DNA of 64,000 nucleotides from CF-46 sp042408445 (lineage in GTDB: Bacteria > Chloroflexota > Limnocylindria > Limnocylindrales > CSP1-4), in NCBI GenBank assembly GCA_042408445.1, contig JBHORC010000013.1, forward strand, positions 14,287 to 78,286, given 5' to 3'. Made by a program: the position numbers and the translations under genes. Each line of letters begins with the position of its first letter. Within the stretch, counting starts at the first letter, position 1. Shown here one piece after another: positions 32,380 to 40,163 of the stretch. Under the pieces are notes generated by a model. It was not told the origin of the DNA and searched no databases. It saw only the letters and a program-made list of their open reading frames with translations.

Positions 32380-33720
32380 TCAGGAGGTCGCCTGACGCAG
32401 CGCGACGGCGGTCGCACGCTCGCGGAGTCGCGGCCAGGCGACCGCGAACGCCGCCACGGAGAGGACGGTCATGACGATGGCGAACAGGTAGAACGGCAGG
32501 CGGATCTCGATCGCGGCGAGGTTGCCTGCGATCAGCGAGGCGATGACGAATCCGAGCGTCCCGGTCGCACCGACGATTCCCTGCGCGGTAGACGAGCGAC
32601 CGGCCGGGCTGCCCAGCGCGATCACGGTGTACAGGGCCGGACTGCCGATCGCCGAGCCGGTCGCTTCCACGAGGATCAGCGGAACGGCGATGAGCGGGTC
32701 GCGGATCAGCGTGTAGGCGATCGCGGCGAGGACGGGCAGGACCGTCCCGGCGACGAGGAAGCGGGTGAGACCGCCCTTGTCGATGCGTCGCCCGAACGCC
32801 GGCGAGAGCACCAGGATCGGCAGCCCGAACAGGGCGAAGGTCAGGCCGATCAGGTCGAGCCCGGCACCGAGCCGCTGGAGGAAGATCGACCAGACCACCT
32901 CGTACGTCCCGAACGCGAAGTTGCCCCCGACCGTGAACAGGATCGCCGCGAGCAGCCAGCGGTTCGCGAGCCCGGTGGGCTGCTCCGGAGCGACGGGGTC
33001 GCCCTCGTCCGCGGCCGCGGGTGCACGCCCCGCCTCGGGCGGCGACTCGACGAGATAGCCGGCCTGGCCGCCAAACTCCGTCAGGTCGAGCGTCGCGACC
33101 CGCGCCGCGCCGACGGCGTGCGGTCGCTCCCGGACGCGGATGGCGATCGCGAGCGCGGCAACGAACGAGCTGATCGCCCCGAAGACGAAGATGAAGCCGA
33201 TGCCGCCGAAGACCGACGCTCCGATCCCGCCGATCGCCGGCCCGAGCAGGAGACCGCCCATCTGGGCCGCGCCGTACAGCCCGAACGCCTCGCCACGCCG
33301 GTCCGCCGGGGTGCAGTCCGTGATGTAGCCGCGGGCAGCGGGGTCGTACATCGCCGTCGCAAGGCCCGCCAGGCCACGCAGGATCGTGAACGGCAGCGGG
33401 CCCACGATCACGAGCGGCAGGAACAGGAACACGCCCGCGAGGAGATTGCCGGCCACCATCATCGGCACCCGCTGCGTCCGGTCCGCGACCCAGCCGAAGA
33501 TCGGCTCGCCGATGAGCCGCGCCGCGGGCCACGCGGCGACGACGACGCCGAGCGCCGCGAGCTCCACGCCGTGCTCGGTGAAGTAGAGCGGCATGATCGG
33601 GAGGAGCGCGCCGAAGCCGAGCCAGACGATCAGCTCCGCGCCGAGCAGCGGGAGAATCGGCTCCCAGCGTCGGGCCCAGCCGACGATTCCGGGGCCGATC
33701 TCGCTGGGTCGAACGCGCAT
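32380..33720 (-). CDS. MFS transporter
   Basis: A 446-residue protein with twelve predicted helices in two halves joined by a ~65-residue hydrophilic loop (residues ~205-265). Signature MFS loop: GWVADRTQRVPMM between helices 2 and 3, and FGRRIDKGGLTRFLV in the second half. Resembles drug or sugar efflux proteins of the MFS_1 group; no substrate can be assigned. ATG at 33720 with a TACGAT box seven bases upstream, so probably leaderless. It is divergent from the S51 peptidase. Confidence 0.9.
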   Translation of the reverse strand: MRVRPSEIGPGIVGWARRWEPILPLLGAELIVWLGFGALLPIMPLYFTEHGVELAALGVVVAAWPAARLIGEPIFGWVADRTQRVPMMVAGNLLAGVFLFLPLVIVGPLPFTILRGLAGLATAMYDPAARGYITDCTPADRRGEAFGLYGAAQMGGLLLGPAIGGIGASVFGGIGFIFVFGAISSFVAALAIAIRVRERPHAVGAARVATLDLTEFGGQAGYLVESPPEAGRAPAAADEGDPVAPEQPTGLANRWLLAAILFTVGGNFAFGTYEVVWSIFLQRLGAGLDLIGLTFALFGLPILVLSPAFGRRIDKGGLTRFLVAGTVLPVLAAIAYTLIRDPLIAVPLILVEATGSAIGSPALYTVIALGSPAGRSSTAQGIVGATGTLGFVIASLIAGNLAAIEIRLPFYLFAIVMTVLSVAAFAVAWPRLRERATAVALRQATS

Positions 33721-33727
33721 CCGGCGG

Positions 33728-33733
33728 ATCGTA
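33728..33733 (-). promoter_or_regulatory. -10 box of MFS gene, leaderless type
   Basis: TACGAT on the minus strand, seven bases before the ATG at 33720. A second -10 for the opposite direction lies 30 bases away. Confidence 0.6.
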
Positions 33734-33763
33734 GGGGCTGACGGCGTCCAGACGAGCCGGCCG

Positions 33764-33769
33764 TATCAT
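33764..33769 (+). promoter_or_regulatory. -10 box of leader peptide and S51 peptidase
   Basis: TATCAT followed by six bases and a GTG at 33776, which opens a 30-codon frame ending on the S51 start codon. Confidence 0.5.
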
Positions 33770-33775
33770 CGCGCG

Positions 33776-33868
33776 GTGCCTCGGCCGGATGATGTCTGCC
33801 TGATCGTGTCGACCGCCGGTCGTTCGGCCGGGCGCCGGGCCGGTTCGCTCCCGAGGGCGGGGCGATGA
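33776..33868 (+). CDS. Possible 30-residue leader peptide coupled to S51 peptidase
   Basis: GTG at 33776, six bases after a TATCAT box, opens a 30-codon frame rich in Arg, Ser and Gly (VPRPDDVCLIVSTAGR...). Its TGA overlaps the ATG of the S51 gene (ATGA). The placement suggests a leaderless upstream reading frame that couples translation to the main gene; the peptide itself shows no known motif. It could be chance, since the main gene also has a GGGCGGGG purine stretch before its ATG. Confidence 0.3.
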   Translation: MPRPDDVCLIVSTAGRSAGRRAGSLPRAGR

Positions 33869-34608
33869 GCGGGCCGCTCGGTCTGCACGGCGGTGGCGAG
33901 TACGTCGCCGGTGATGAGCCGTTCCTGGATGCGCTGATCACGTCGGCCGCCGCACAGACCACGAAGGGCTCCGGCCGCGCGCTCCGGATCGTGGTCGTCC
34001 CGACCGCCGCCGCTCGTGGGATGCCGGATCGCGCGGCCGCTCACGGGGTCGCGGCGTTCGAACGCCGGGCGCGCGTCCTCGGCGTGCCGGCCGACGTTGC
34101 CGTGGCCCGTGTCGTCGACGCGGCCTCCGCCGCTCTCCCGGACCTCGCCGACCTCGTCGAGCGTGCCGACCTCGTGCATCTTCCCGGCGGCGACCCGGAT
34201 CTCCTGCCGGTCGTGCTCGCGGACACGCCCGTGCTTGCAGCCCTGCGGCGGGCGTGGGCGCGCGGCGCGGTCGTCGCCGGCGCGAGCGCTGGGGCGATGG
34301 CCCTCGCGGAGTGGGCGTGGACGCCACGCGGCGGGCTCCGCGGCCTGGCGTTCGTCCACGGTCTTGCCGTTGTCCCGCACTACGACGACATCCGGCGGAC
34401 GACCTGGCAGGAGGTCGTGGACCGGCTCGCACCGGGTGGGCTCGGCTATCTCGGGCTCGACGAGCAGACCGGCGTCCTCGCCGACGCCGACGGATCCGGG
34501 ATGCGCCGCTGGGTCGTCGCGGGGCCGGGTGCCGCGTGGTGGTTCCCGCGCGGGGCGCGCGAGCCGGTCGTTGCCCGTTCGGGCGAGGTGATCGAGCTGC
34601 CCGTCTGA
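33865..34608 (+). CDS. Peptidase S51 / cyanophycinase-like protein
   Basis: A 247-residue protein of the class I glutamine-amidotransferase fold. The nucleophile is Ser141 in VVAGASAGAMAL, the GxSAG elbow of dipeptidase E and cyanophycinases; VHLPGGDPDLL and the late HYDDIRRTTW segment (likely catalytic His) also fit. The N-terminus (GPLGLHGGGEY) matches the usual start of this family. It likely hydrolyses Asp-X dipeptides or cyanophycin-like beta-aspartyl polymer; there is no cyanophycin synthetase in the window. It lies four bases from the convergent end of ppc. Confidence 0.88.
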   Translation: MSGPLGLHGGGEYVAGDEPFLDALITSAAAQTTKGSGRALRIVVVPTAAARGMPDRAAAHGVAAFERRARVLGVPADVAVARVVDAASAALPDLADLVERADLVHLPGGDPDLLPVVLADTPVLAALRRAWARGAVVAGASAGAMALAEWAWTPRGGLRGLAFVHGLAVVPHYDDIRRTTWQEVVDRLAPGGLGYLGLDEQTGVLADADGSGMRRWVVAGPGAAWWFPRGAREPVVARSGEVIELPV

Positions 34609-34612
34609 GTCG

Positions 34613-37573
34613 CTAGCCCGTCCGCTGCAGCCCGGCCGCGATCCCGTTGACGGTCAGGTGGACGAGCCGGAGCAGCCGCGTGCGCTCCGGATCGTCGGGA
34701 GGCGTCGCCCGGAGCCGGCCGAGGAGCGTGACCTGCAGCTCCGATAGCGAGTCGACGTACGGATCGCGGAGCGCGAGCCGACGGCGGAGCTCCGGATCGT
34801 GCTCGAGCAGCGTCGTCCGGCCGGTGATCGCCGCGAGGGCTCGCGAGGTCGCCGCGGCCTCCGCCTCGATCGTCGCCCAGAACGGCCGGCCGGACGCGCC
34901 CGCCAGCGCTGCGTACTGGCGGCCGACCCCCAGATCCGCTCGGGCCAGGGAGAGCTCCGCGTTGTCGACCAGGCTGGCGAGGAACGGCCAGCGCCGGTAG
35001 AGCCGGCCGAGGACCGCGACGCTGCCGGGGCCGTGCTCCGCCTCGTGGGCGGCGATCGCCGATCCGAGGCCGAACCAGCCGGGCACCTCGATCCGCGCCT
35101 GTGACCACGCGAACACCCACGGGATCGCGCGAAGGTCGGTGATCGACGCCGTGGCGGGAGAAGCGGCACCGGCCGTGGCGCCCGTCGTGCCTCGGGGCGC
35201 GGCCGGGGCGGCACCGGGATCCGCGATGGCGGCCGCTCGGCCGCGGGCAGCCGGCCGCGAGCCGAGGCGGAGCGTCGCGATCTCGTCGATCGGCGTGGCG
35301 AGCCGGAAGAAGTCGACGAACCCCGGCGCATCCACGAGCGCCAGGTATGCCCGCCGGGACGCCGCGGCCAGCTCGTCGAGCATCGGACCGCCCTCGGCTT
35401 CGCTGGCCGCCACGGCCTCCGCGTGTGCTTGCGACGAAGCAACGAGCGTGGCGGCGGCAAGACCCTCGAGATGGCGGAGGGCGATCCCCGGATCGGCGTA
35501 GTTCGCGGCGATGATCTCGCCCTGCTCGGTGAGCTTCAGCCGGCCCTCGATGGAGCCGGCCGCGAGACCGAGGATCGCCCGGTTCGCCGGCCCGCCGCCC
35601 CGCCCGATCGCGCCGCCGCGGCCGTGGAAGATCGTCAGCTCGACGCCATGTGCCCGCGCCGTCGCCGCGAGCGCCGCCTGCGCCCGGTGGAGCAGCCAGT
35701 TCGCGGCCAGGTACCCGGACTCCTTGTTCGAATCCGAGTAGCCGAGCATCACCTCCTGCCGATCGCCGCGCCGCGCGAGGTGTCGCCGATAGCCCGGGTC
35801 CGACAGGATCGCGTCCAGCACGGGGCCGGCCGTCTCGAGCGTCGCCGCGTCCTCGAAGAGCGGCACGATGTCGAGAACCGGCGTTGCGCCACCCACGTCC
35901 GGCAGCTCGGCGAGACGGAGGACCCGCAGGGCGTCCGCGGCGTCCCGGGTGAACGAGATCACGTAGCGACCCGCTGCATCCGCGCCGTACCGGGCCTGCA
36001 GGTCGGCGATCGTGCGGAACGTCAGGGCGACCTCGGCGGCCGTGACCCCGGGGACGGCCTCGTCGTCCGGCGCGTGGCGCTCCAGGGCCGACTCGGCCTC
36101 GCGATGCACGGCGCTGTGCTGGCGCACCTCGAGCGACGCGAGGTGGAAGCCGAAGGTCGCGAGCTGCGCCCGGAAGTCGGCCACCTCGCCCCACGCGATC
36201 CGGGCAAGGCCGTCCGCCTCGAGCGCGGCCTCGATCTCCGCGAGCTCGTCGTCGAGCTCCTCCGGCGACGCATAGCGGCCCGTGAGTGGGGCGGGCTGCC
36301 CGGTCAGCGACGAGCGCGTCCGCCGCAACCGCTCCGCGATGAACCCGAAGCGCTGCCGGTACGGCTCCTCCGGGAAGCGCCGCCGCAGCTGGCGGTCCAG
36401 GTCCGGCAGCAGCTCGGCGTCGCGGGCCAGCCGGCCGTCGAGCGGTCGCCCGTTCCGGTCCGGTGACACGGCGGCGGCGATCGTCTGCGACAGCCGGACC
36501 GCGACGGCCTCGTAGCCGCGGAGGACGTGATCGGCCTGGATCCGGAGCGTCCGTTCCGTGACCTCGGCGGTCACGGATGGATTGCCGTCGCGGTCCCCAC
36601 CGATCCAGGAATCCCAGCCAAGGAACGGCTGGACGAGCGGTGGGCGCGTCCCCGTTCGGCCGCTGTCGCTCGCCTGGCCCATCGTCGCCGGCGGGGCGCC
36701 GCCGGCGCCGCCGTCGGAACTGCCCGCCGAGGCCCGCTGGCGCCGGGCCCCGAGCCCCTCGTCGAGCGCGGCGTCGGCGAGGCGATAGAGCCGCGGCACG
36801 ACGCTGAAGACCGTCTCGTCGAAGAAGGCGAGGGCGGTCCGGACCTCGTCCAGCGGCGAGACGGAGGTCGCGCGGAGGTCGGCCGTCCGCCACAGGAGCG
36901 TGATCTCCGCGCGCAGTCGCCGCCGCGTGTCGCGATCCTCCATCGGCGCGATCTCGCGATCGGCCAGCCGCCCGAGCAGTCCATCGATCCGGCGCAGGGC
37001 GATGAGGATCGTCCGGCGTCGCGCCTCGGTCGGGTGGGCTGTGAGAACCGGGGTGATCCGGAGGCGACGCAGGGCCTCGACAACACCCTCGGCGTCCGTG
37101 CCATTGGCCCGCAGCCAGCCGACGGCGCGCGCGAGGGAGCGATCCGCACCGGTCGCCTCGGGATCGCCGCCGGTCGGACGGCGGCGGGCGGCAGCCGTCT
37201 TCGCGAGCTCCCGTTCGGTCCGCCGAGCGGCGCGGACGAGCTCCCGCTCCTCCGCGAGATTCACGAGGCGGAAGTACAGGCCGAACGCCCGGATCACGAC
37301 CTCCGCCCGGTCGGCGTCCAGATCGGCCAGCTCGGCGACGAGGGACGCCCGGAGCGCCGGCTCGTCGCCACGGCGAAGGCGGATCGTCGTGCGGCGGACG
37401 CGCTCGACGAGCTCGAGAAGGTCCGGACCAGCCTGCTCGGCGATGACCTGGCCGAGGAGCGATCCGAGCAGCCGAACCTCCGTCGCCAGCGGATCGCGCG
37501 ACCGGCCCGTGCCCAACGTCGCCGGCTCCGCGCGAACGGCATCGTTCGAGCGCCGCCGCAGGGTCACGGCCAT
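34613..37573 (-). CDS. ppc: Phosphoenolpyruvate carboxylase
   Basis: A 986-residue enzyme that carboxylates PEP to oxaloacetate, replenishing the TCA cycle. Catalytic His180 (VLTAHPTEARRRTI), GYSDSNKESGYLAANW and FHGRGGAIGRGGGPANRAI are all present, and the C-terminus has the conserved VNGIAAGLQRTG. It is somewhat longer than E. coli PEPC (883) because of several Ala/Gly/Pro-rich insertions, for example around residues 275-305 and 795-830. It is transcribed alone, with a short noncoding divergent region to the histidine kinase. I cannot see its promoter clearly. Confidence 0.97.
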   Translation of the reverse strand: MAVTLRRRSNDAVRAEPATLGTGRSRDPLATEVRLLGSLLGQVIAEQAGPDLLELVERVRRTTIRLRRGDEPALRASLVAELADLDADRAEVVIRAFGLYFRLVNLAEERELVRAARRTERELAKTAAARRRPTGGDPEATGADRSLARAVGWLRANGTDAEGVVEALRRLRITPVLTAHPTEARRRTILIALRRIDGLLGRLADREIAPMEDRDTRRRLRAEITLLWRTADLRATSVSPLDEVRTALAFFDETVFSVVPRLYRLADAALDEGLGARRQRASAGSSDGGAGGAPPATMGQASDSGRTGTRPPLVQPFLGWDSWIGGDRDGNPSVTAEVTERTLRIQADHVLRGYEAVAVRLSQTIAAAVSPDRNGRPLDGRLARDAELLPDLDRQLRRRFPEEPYRQRFGFIAERLRRTRSSLTGQPAPLTGRYASPEELDDELAEIEAALEADGLARIAWGEVADFRAQLATFGFHLASLEVRQHSAVHREAESALERHAPDDEAVPGVTAAEVALTFRTIADLQARYGADAAGRYVISFTRDAADALRVLRLAELPDVGGATPVLDIVPLFEDAATLETAGPVLDAILSDPGYRRHLARRGDRQEVMLGYSDSNKESGYLAANWLLHRAQAALAATARAHGVELTIFHGRGGAIGRGGGPANRAILGLAAGSIEGRLKLTEQGEIIAANYADPGIALRHLEGLAAATLVASSQAHAEAVAASEAEGGPMLDELAAASRRAYLALVDAPGFVDFFRLATPIDEIATLRLGSRPAARGRAAAIADPGAAPAAPRGTTGATAGAASPATASITDLRAIPWVFAWSQARIEVPGWFGLGSAIAAHEAEHGPGSVAVLGRLYRRWPFLASLVDNAELSLARADLGVGRQYAALAGASGRPFWATIEAEAAATSRALAAITGRTTLLEHDPELRRRLALRDPYVDSLSELQVTLLGRLRATPPDDPERTRLLRLVHLTVNGIAAGLQRTG

Positions 37574-37728
37574 GTGAACAGCTCAATCCCGCGGGTTGCG
37601 GGGACCGTCGTCCGCGCGCCCGGCGACGGGGAGCACGTCGCGTCGCCCCCGCTCCGACGAGCCACCTCGGCACCGTTCCGCAGCCGTCCCGGACCACGGC
37701 CGCAACCTTGGAGGTCGCGCCGCGCGCC

Positions 37729-37734
37729 TACGCT
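37729..37734 (+). promoter_or_regulatory. -10 box of histidine kinase gene, leaderless type
   Basis: TACGCT followed by six bases (TGTATC) and the GTG at 37741, which fixes the likely start of the kinase. Confidence 0.5.
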
Positions 37735-37740
37735 TGTATC

Positions 37741-39018
37741 GTGGTGGCGATGGCGGCTTCCGAGATCGATGCGCGACGCGGCCCGGACCAGCTCGAGCAG
37801 CTCCGGTTCCTGCATGACGTCGCCCGCCTCGCGACGACCGCCCGGACCTGGGACGAGCTGCTCGAGACGGTCGTCGACGGCACTCGCGACGCGCTCCACG
37901 CGGACGTCTCCTCGCTCTACCTGCTGGATCGCGACGGAGCCTACCTGACGCTCGCGGCGACGAACGGCCTCGATCGGTACCAGATCGGCCGGGCGCGGGT
38001 GCCGTTCGGCGAGGGGGTCACCGGCCATGTCGCCGCGAGCCGCGAGCCGCTCGTCGTGCCCGACGTCCGCTCCGATCGCCGCTTCCTGTGGGTCCGCGGG
38101 ATCGACCAGCGACGCTTCATCGCCTCGATGCTCAGCGTTCCGCTCCGCTGGAACGACCAGGTCGTCGGCGTCCTCAACGTCCAGACGGAGACGACCCGCG
38201 AGTTCACGGACGACGACGTCGCCCAGCTCCAGGCGATCGCCGACCTGCTCGCCGGGATCGTCGAGAAGGGGCGCCAGCAGACCGAGGCGGAGGAGCGACT
38301 CGAGCAGCTCCGCCAGATCGACGAGGCCCGCTCCGAGCTGATCGCCCTCGTGACCCACGAGCTCCGGACGCCGCTCGCCGTCGTCCGTGCCTACACGGAG
38401 CTGCTCGCCGACGACCCGCCGCTCGAGGGGCGGGAGTCGCGCGACCCCGTCCGGCGCGCCCAGCGCCAGGCGTGGCACGACGGAGCGATGGAGCAGGTGG
38501 AGCGGCTCGACCGGCTCGTGGATTCGATCCTCGCGTCGGTCCGGATCGTGCCCGCCGAGGCCGCGACCGTCACCCCGACGGACGTCGAGTCGGCGATTGC
38601 CGAGGTCGTCGAGTCGATCCGGCCGATCGTCCGCCAGCACCGCCTCGAGGTCCGGCCGGGGCTGCGCCACCACGCCCTCGCCGATGCGCCGCGGCTCCGC
38701 CAGATCCTCGAGCACCTCATCGAGAACGCCGTGAAGTACGCGCCGCCGGACACGTCGATCACGATCGACCACGGCCTCGTCGAGGGCTTCGTCCGGATCG
38801 GCGTGACGGACCAGGGGCCGGGCGTCCCCGAGGAGTGGCGCGAGCGGATCTTCGAGCCGTACGCCCGCCGCGAGACCCACACGGCCCGCGGCTCCGGGAT
38901 CGGCCTGTTCGCCGCGAAGCGGCTCGGCGAGTCGATGGGCGCCCGCCTGTGGGTCGAGCCGGCCACGCCGACCGGTGCCCGATTCGTCGTCGCGCTGCCG
39001 GCCGCGGCCGCGGTGTGA
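37741..39018 (+). CDS. GAF-domain sensor histidine kinase
   Basis: A 425-residue cytoplasmic kinase: GAF domain at about 20-180 (SSLYLLDRDGAYLTL, VPFGEGVTGHVA, FIASMLSVPLRWNDQVVGVLNVQ), then HisKA with phospho-acceptor His206 (LVTHELRTPLAVVRAY), and an HATPase domain (HLIENAVKYAP, DQGPGVPEEW, GSGIGLFAAKRL). No membrane helices, so it senses an internal signal, often a small ligand or redox/oxygen state in such proteins. The start is placed at GTG 37741; an ATG at 37750 is the alternative. The response regulator follows 27 bases later. Confidence 0.93.
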   Translation: MVAMAASEIDARRGPDQLEQLRFLHDVARLATTARTWDELLETVVDGTRDALHADVSSLYLLDRDGAYLTLAATNGLDRYQIGRARVPFGEGVTGHVAASREPLVVPDVRSDRRFLWVRGIDQRRFIASMLSVPLRWNDQVVGVLNVQTETTREFTDDDVAQLQAIADLLAGIVEKGRQQTEAEERLEQLRQIDEARSELIALVTHELRTPLAVVRAYTELLADDPPLEGRESRDPVRRAQRQAWHDGAMEQVERLDRLVDSILASVRIVPAEAATVTPTDVESAIAEVVESIRPIVRQHRLEVRPGLRHHALADAPRLRQILEHLIENAVKYAPPDTSITIDHGLVEGFVRIGVTDQGPGVPEEWRERIFEPYARRETHTARGSGIGLFAAKRLGESMGARLWVEPATPTGARFVVALPAAAAV

Positions 39019-39045
39019 CGGACCGGCCTGTACCGTGAGGCCCTG

Positions 39046-39741
39046 ATGCTCGCCACCCGTCCGCTCCGCATCCTCGTCGTCGACGACGATCCCGCGATGG
39101 TCGGCGCGATCACGGCGCTCGTCGGGACCGAGGGCCACCAGGTGATCACGGCCTACGACGGGCTGACGGCAGTGAAGCGGTTCCGTGAGGAGTCGCCGGA
39201 CCTCGTGCTGCTGGACCTCGCGATGCCCGGTCCGGACGGGTTCACGGTCGCGGGCCAGATCCGGGCGGTCGGCCACGCGCCGATCCTCGTCGTCTCCGGC
39301 GAGAGCGCCGAGGAGGCCAAGGTCCGGGCGCTCGGGATCGGGGCGGACGACTACCTCGTGAAGCCGTTCGGGAAGGCCGAGCTTCTGGCGCGGATCGCGG
39401 CGGTCATGCGCCGCGTCGACCGATCCAGCGGGGGAGCGGCAGCCGGCCCCGTGTCGGCGGGCGACCTCGTGCTGGACCCCGCGCGCCACGAGGCCCGCGT
39501 CCGGGACGTGGCGCTCACCCTGACGCCGACGGAGTTCCGGCTCCTCGAGGCGCTCGTCCGGGCGAACGGCGACATCGTCCCGCATCACCTGCTCGCGCGG
39601 GCCGGTTGGCCGGCCGAGTCTGACCCGGATCTGCTGTGGCTCAAGCCGCACCTTGCCCGGCTGCGGGCGAAGGTCGGGGCCGGCGGCGGACCGGACATCG
39701 TCGCGATCCGCGGCGTCGGCTATCGGATCGAGGCGCGCTGA
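39046..39741 (+). CDS. OmpR/PhoB-family response regulator
   Basis: A 231-residue regulator. Receiver domain with the acidic pair (VVDDDPA), phospho-acceptor Asp57 (LVLLDLAMPG) and the conserved Lys in DDYLVKPFGK; then a C-terminal winged helix (LTLTPTEFRLLEALVRANGDIV ... VRAKVGAGG-like end with GVGYRIEAR). It forms a two-component system with the upstream GAF kinase. TACCGT lies nine bases before the ATG, so a separate start is possible as well as read-through. Target genes cannot be told. Confidence 0.95.
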   Translation: MLATRPLRILVVDDDPAMVGAITALVGTEGHQVITAYDGLTAVKRFREESPDLVLLDLAMPGPDGFTVAGQIRAVGHAPILVVSGESAEEAKVRALGIGADDYLVKPFGKAELLARIAAVMRRVDRSSGGAAAGPVSAGDLVLDPARHEARVRDVALTLTPTEFRLLEALVRANGDIVPHHLLARAGWPAESDPDLLWLKPHLARLRAKVGAGGGPDIVAIRGVGYRIEAR

Positions 39742-39781
39742 GCGAGGACGGGTCGCTCCGGCCGGGTCCGCGGAGACCGAC

Positions 39782-40018
39782 TCAGGCGAGGGCGAAGCTC
39801 TCGCGATAGCCCGCGACGTCGTGGGCGGCGTCGACGCAGGCAACCTTGCAGCCGCGAGCATCGCGGCCGCCGAGCGGGCTGAAGTGGAACCAGGCGATGT
39901 CGTTGTCGGCCATCTGGGCCCGGAGACGACAGCCGCACTCGGCGCACGTGACCGGCGCGCCGTGGCCGTCGCGGACCGCCATCGGGCGGCGGAGCTCGGG
40001 TTCGGACGGGTGGATCAT
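39782..40018 (-). CDS. Small cysteine-rich protein of unknown function
   Basis: A 78-residue protein with a CAECGC motif at residues ~25-30 and GCKVACVD at ~56-63, so four or five cysteines that could bind zinc or an Fe-S cluster. A WFHFSPLGGRD segment links the two. No membrane helix. An AAAGG purine run precedes the ATG. I do not recognise the family. It sits between the response regulator (convergent) and gltB (same strand, 145 bases upstream). That stretch, 40019-40163, has a few GTTG direct repeats and nothing else I can name. Confidence 0.6.
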   Translation of the reverse strand: MIHPSEPELRRPMAVRDGHGAPVTCAECGCRLRAQMADNDIAWFHFSPLGGRDARGCKVACVDAAHDVAGYRESFALA

Positions 40019-40163
40019 CGGACGGCCTTTCGCTGTCGGAGACGACGAGACGGCGCACGCGACGCCGTCGCCGGATGATCCGCCGGATCGACGCCGTCGA
40101 ACGTCACCCGCCGCGTTGCTGGTTGGTTGCGGTGTGGTTGCGACGGGAGCGGGTGGCGTAAGG

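Noticed and set aside
40110..40145. GTTG/GGTTG direct repeats upstream of the gltB end
   Set aside because: Only a few short imperfect copies; no array structure, no spacers, so neither CRISPR nor a clear regulatory repeat.
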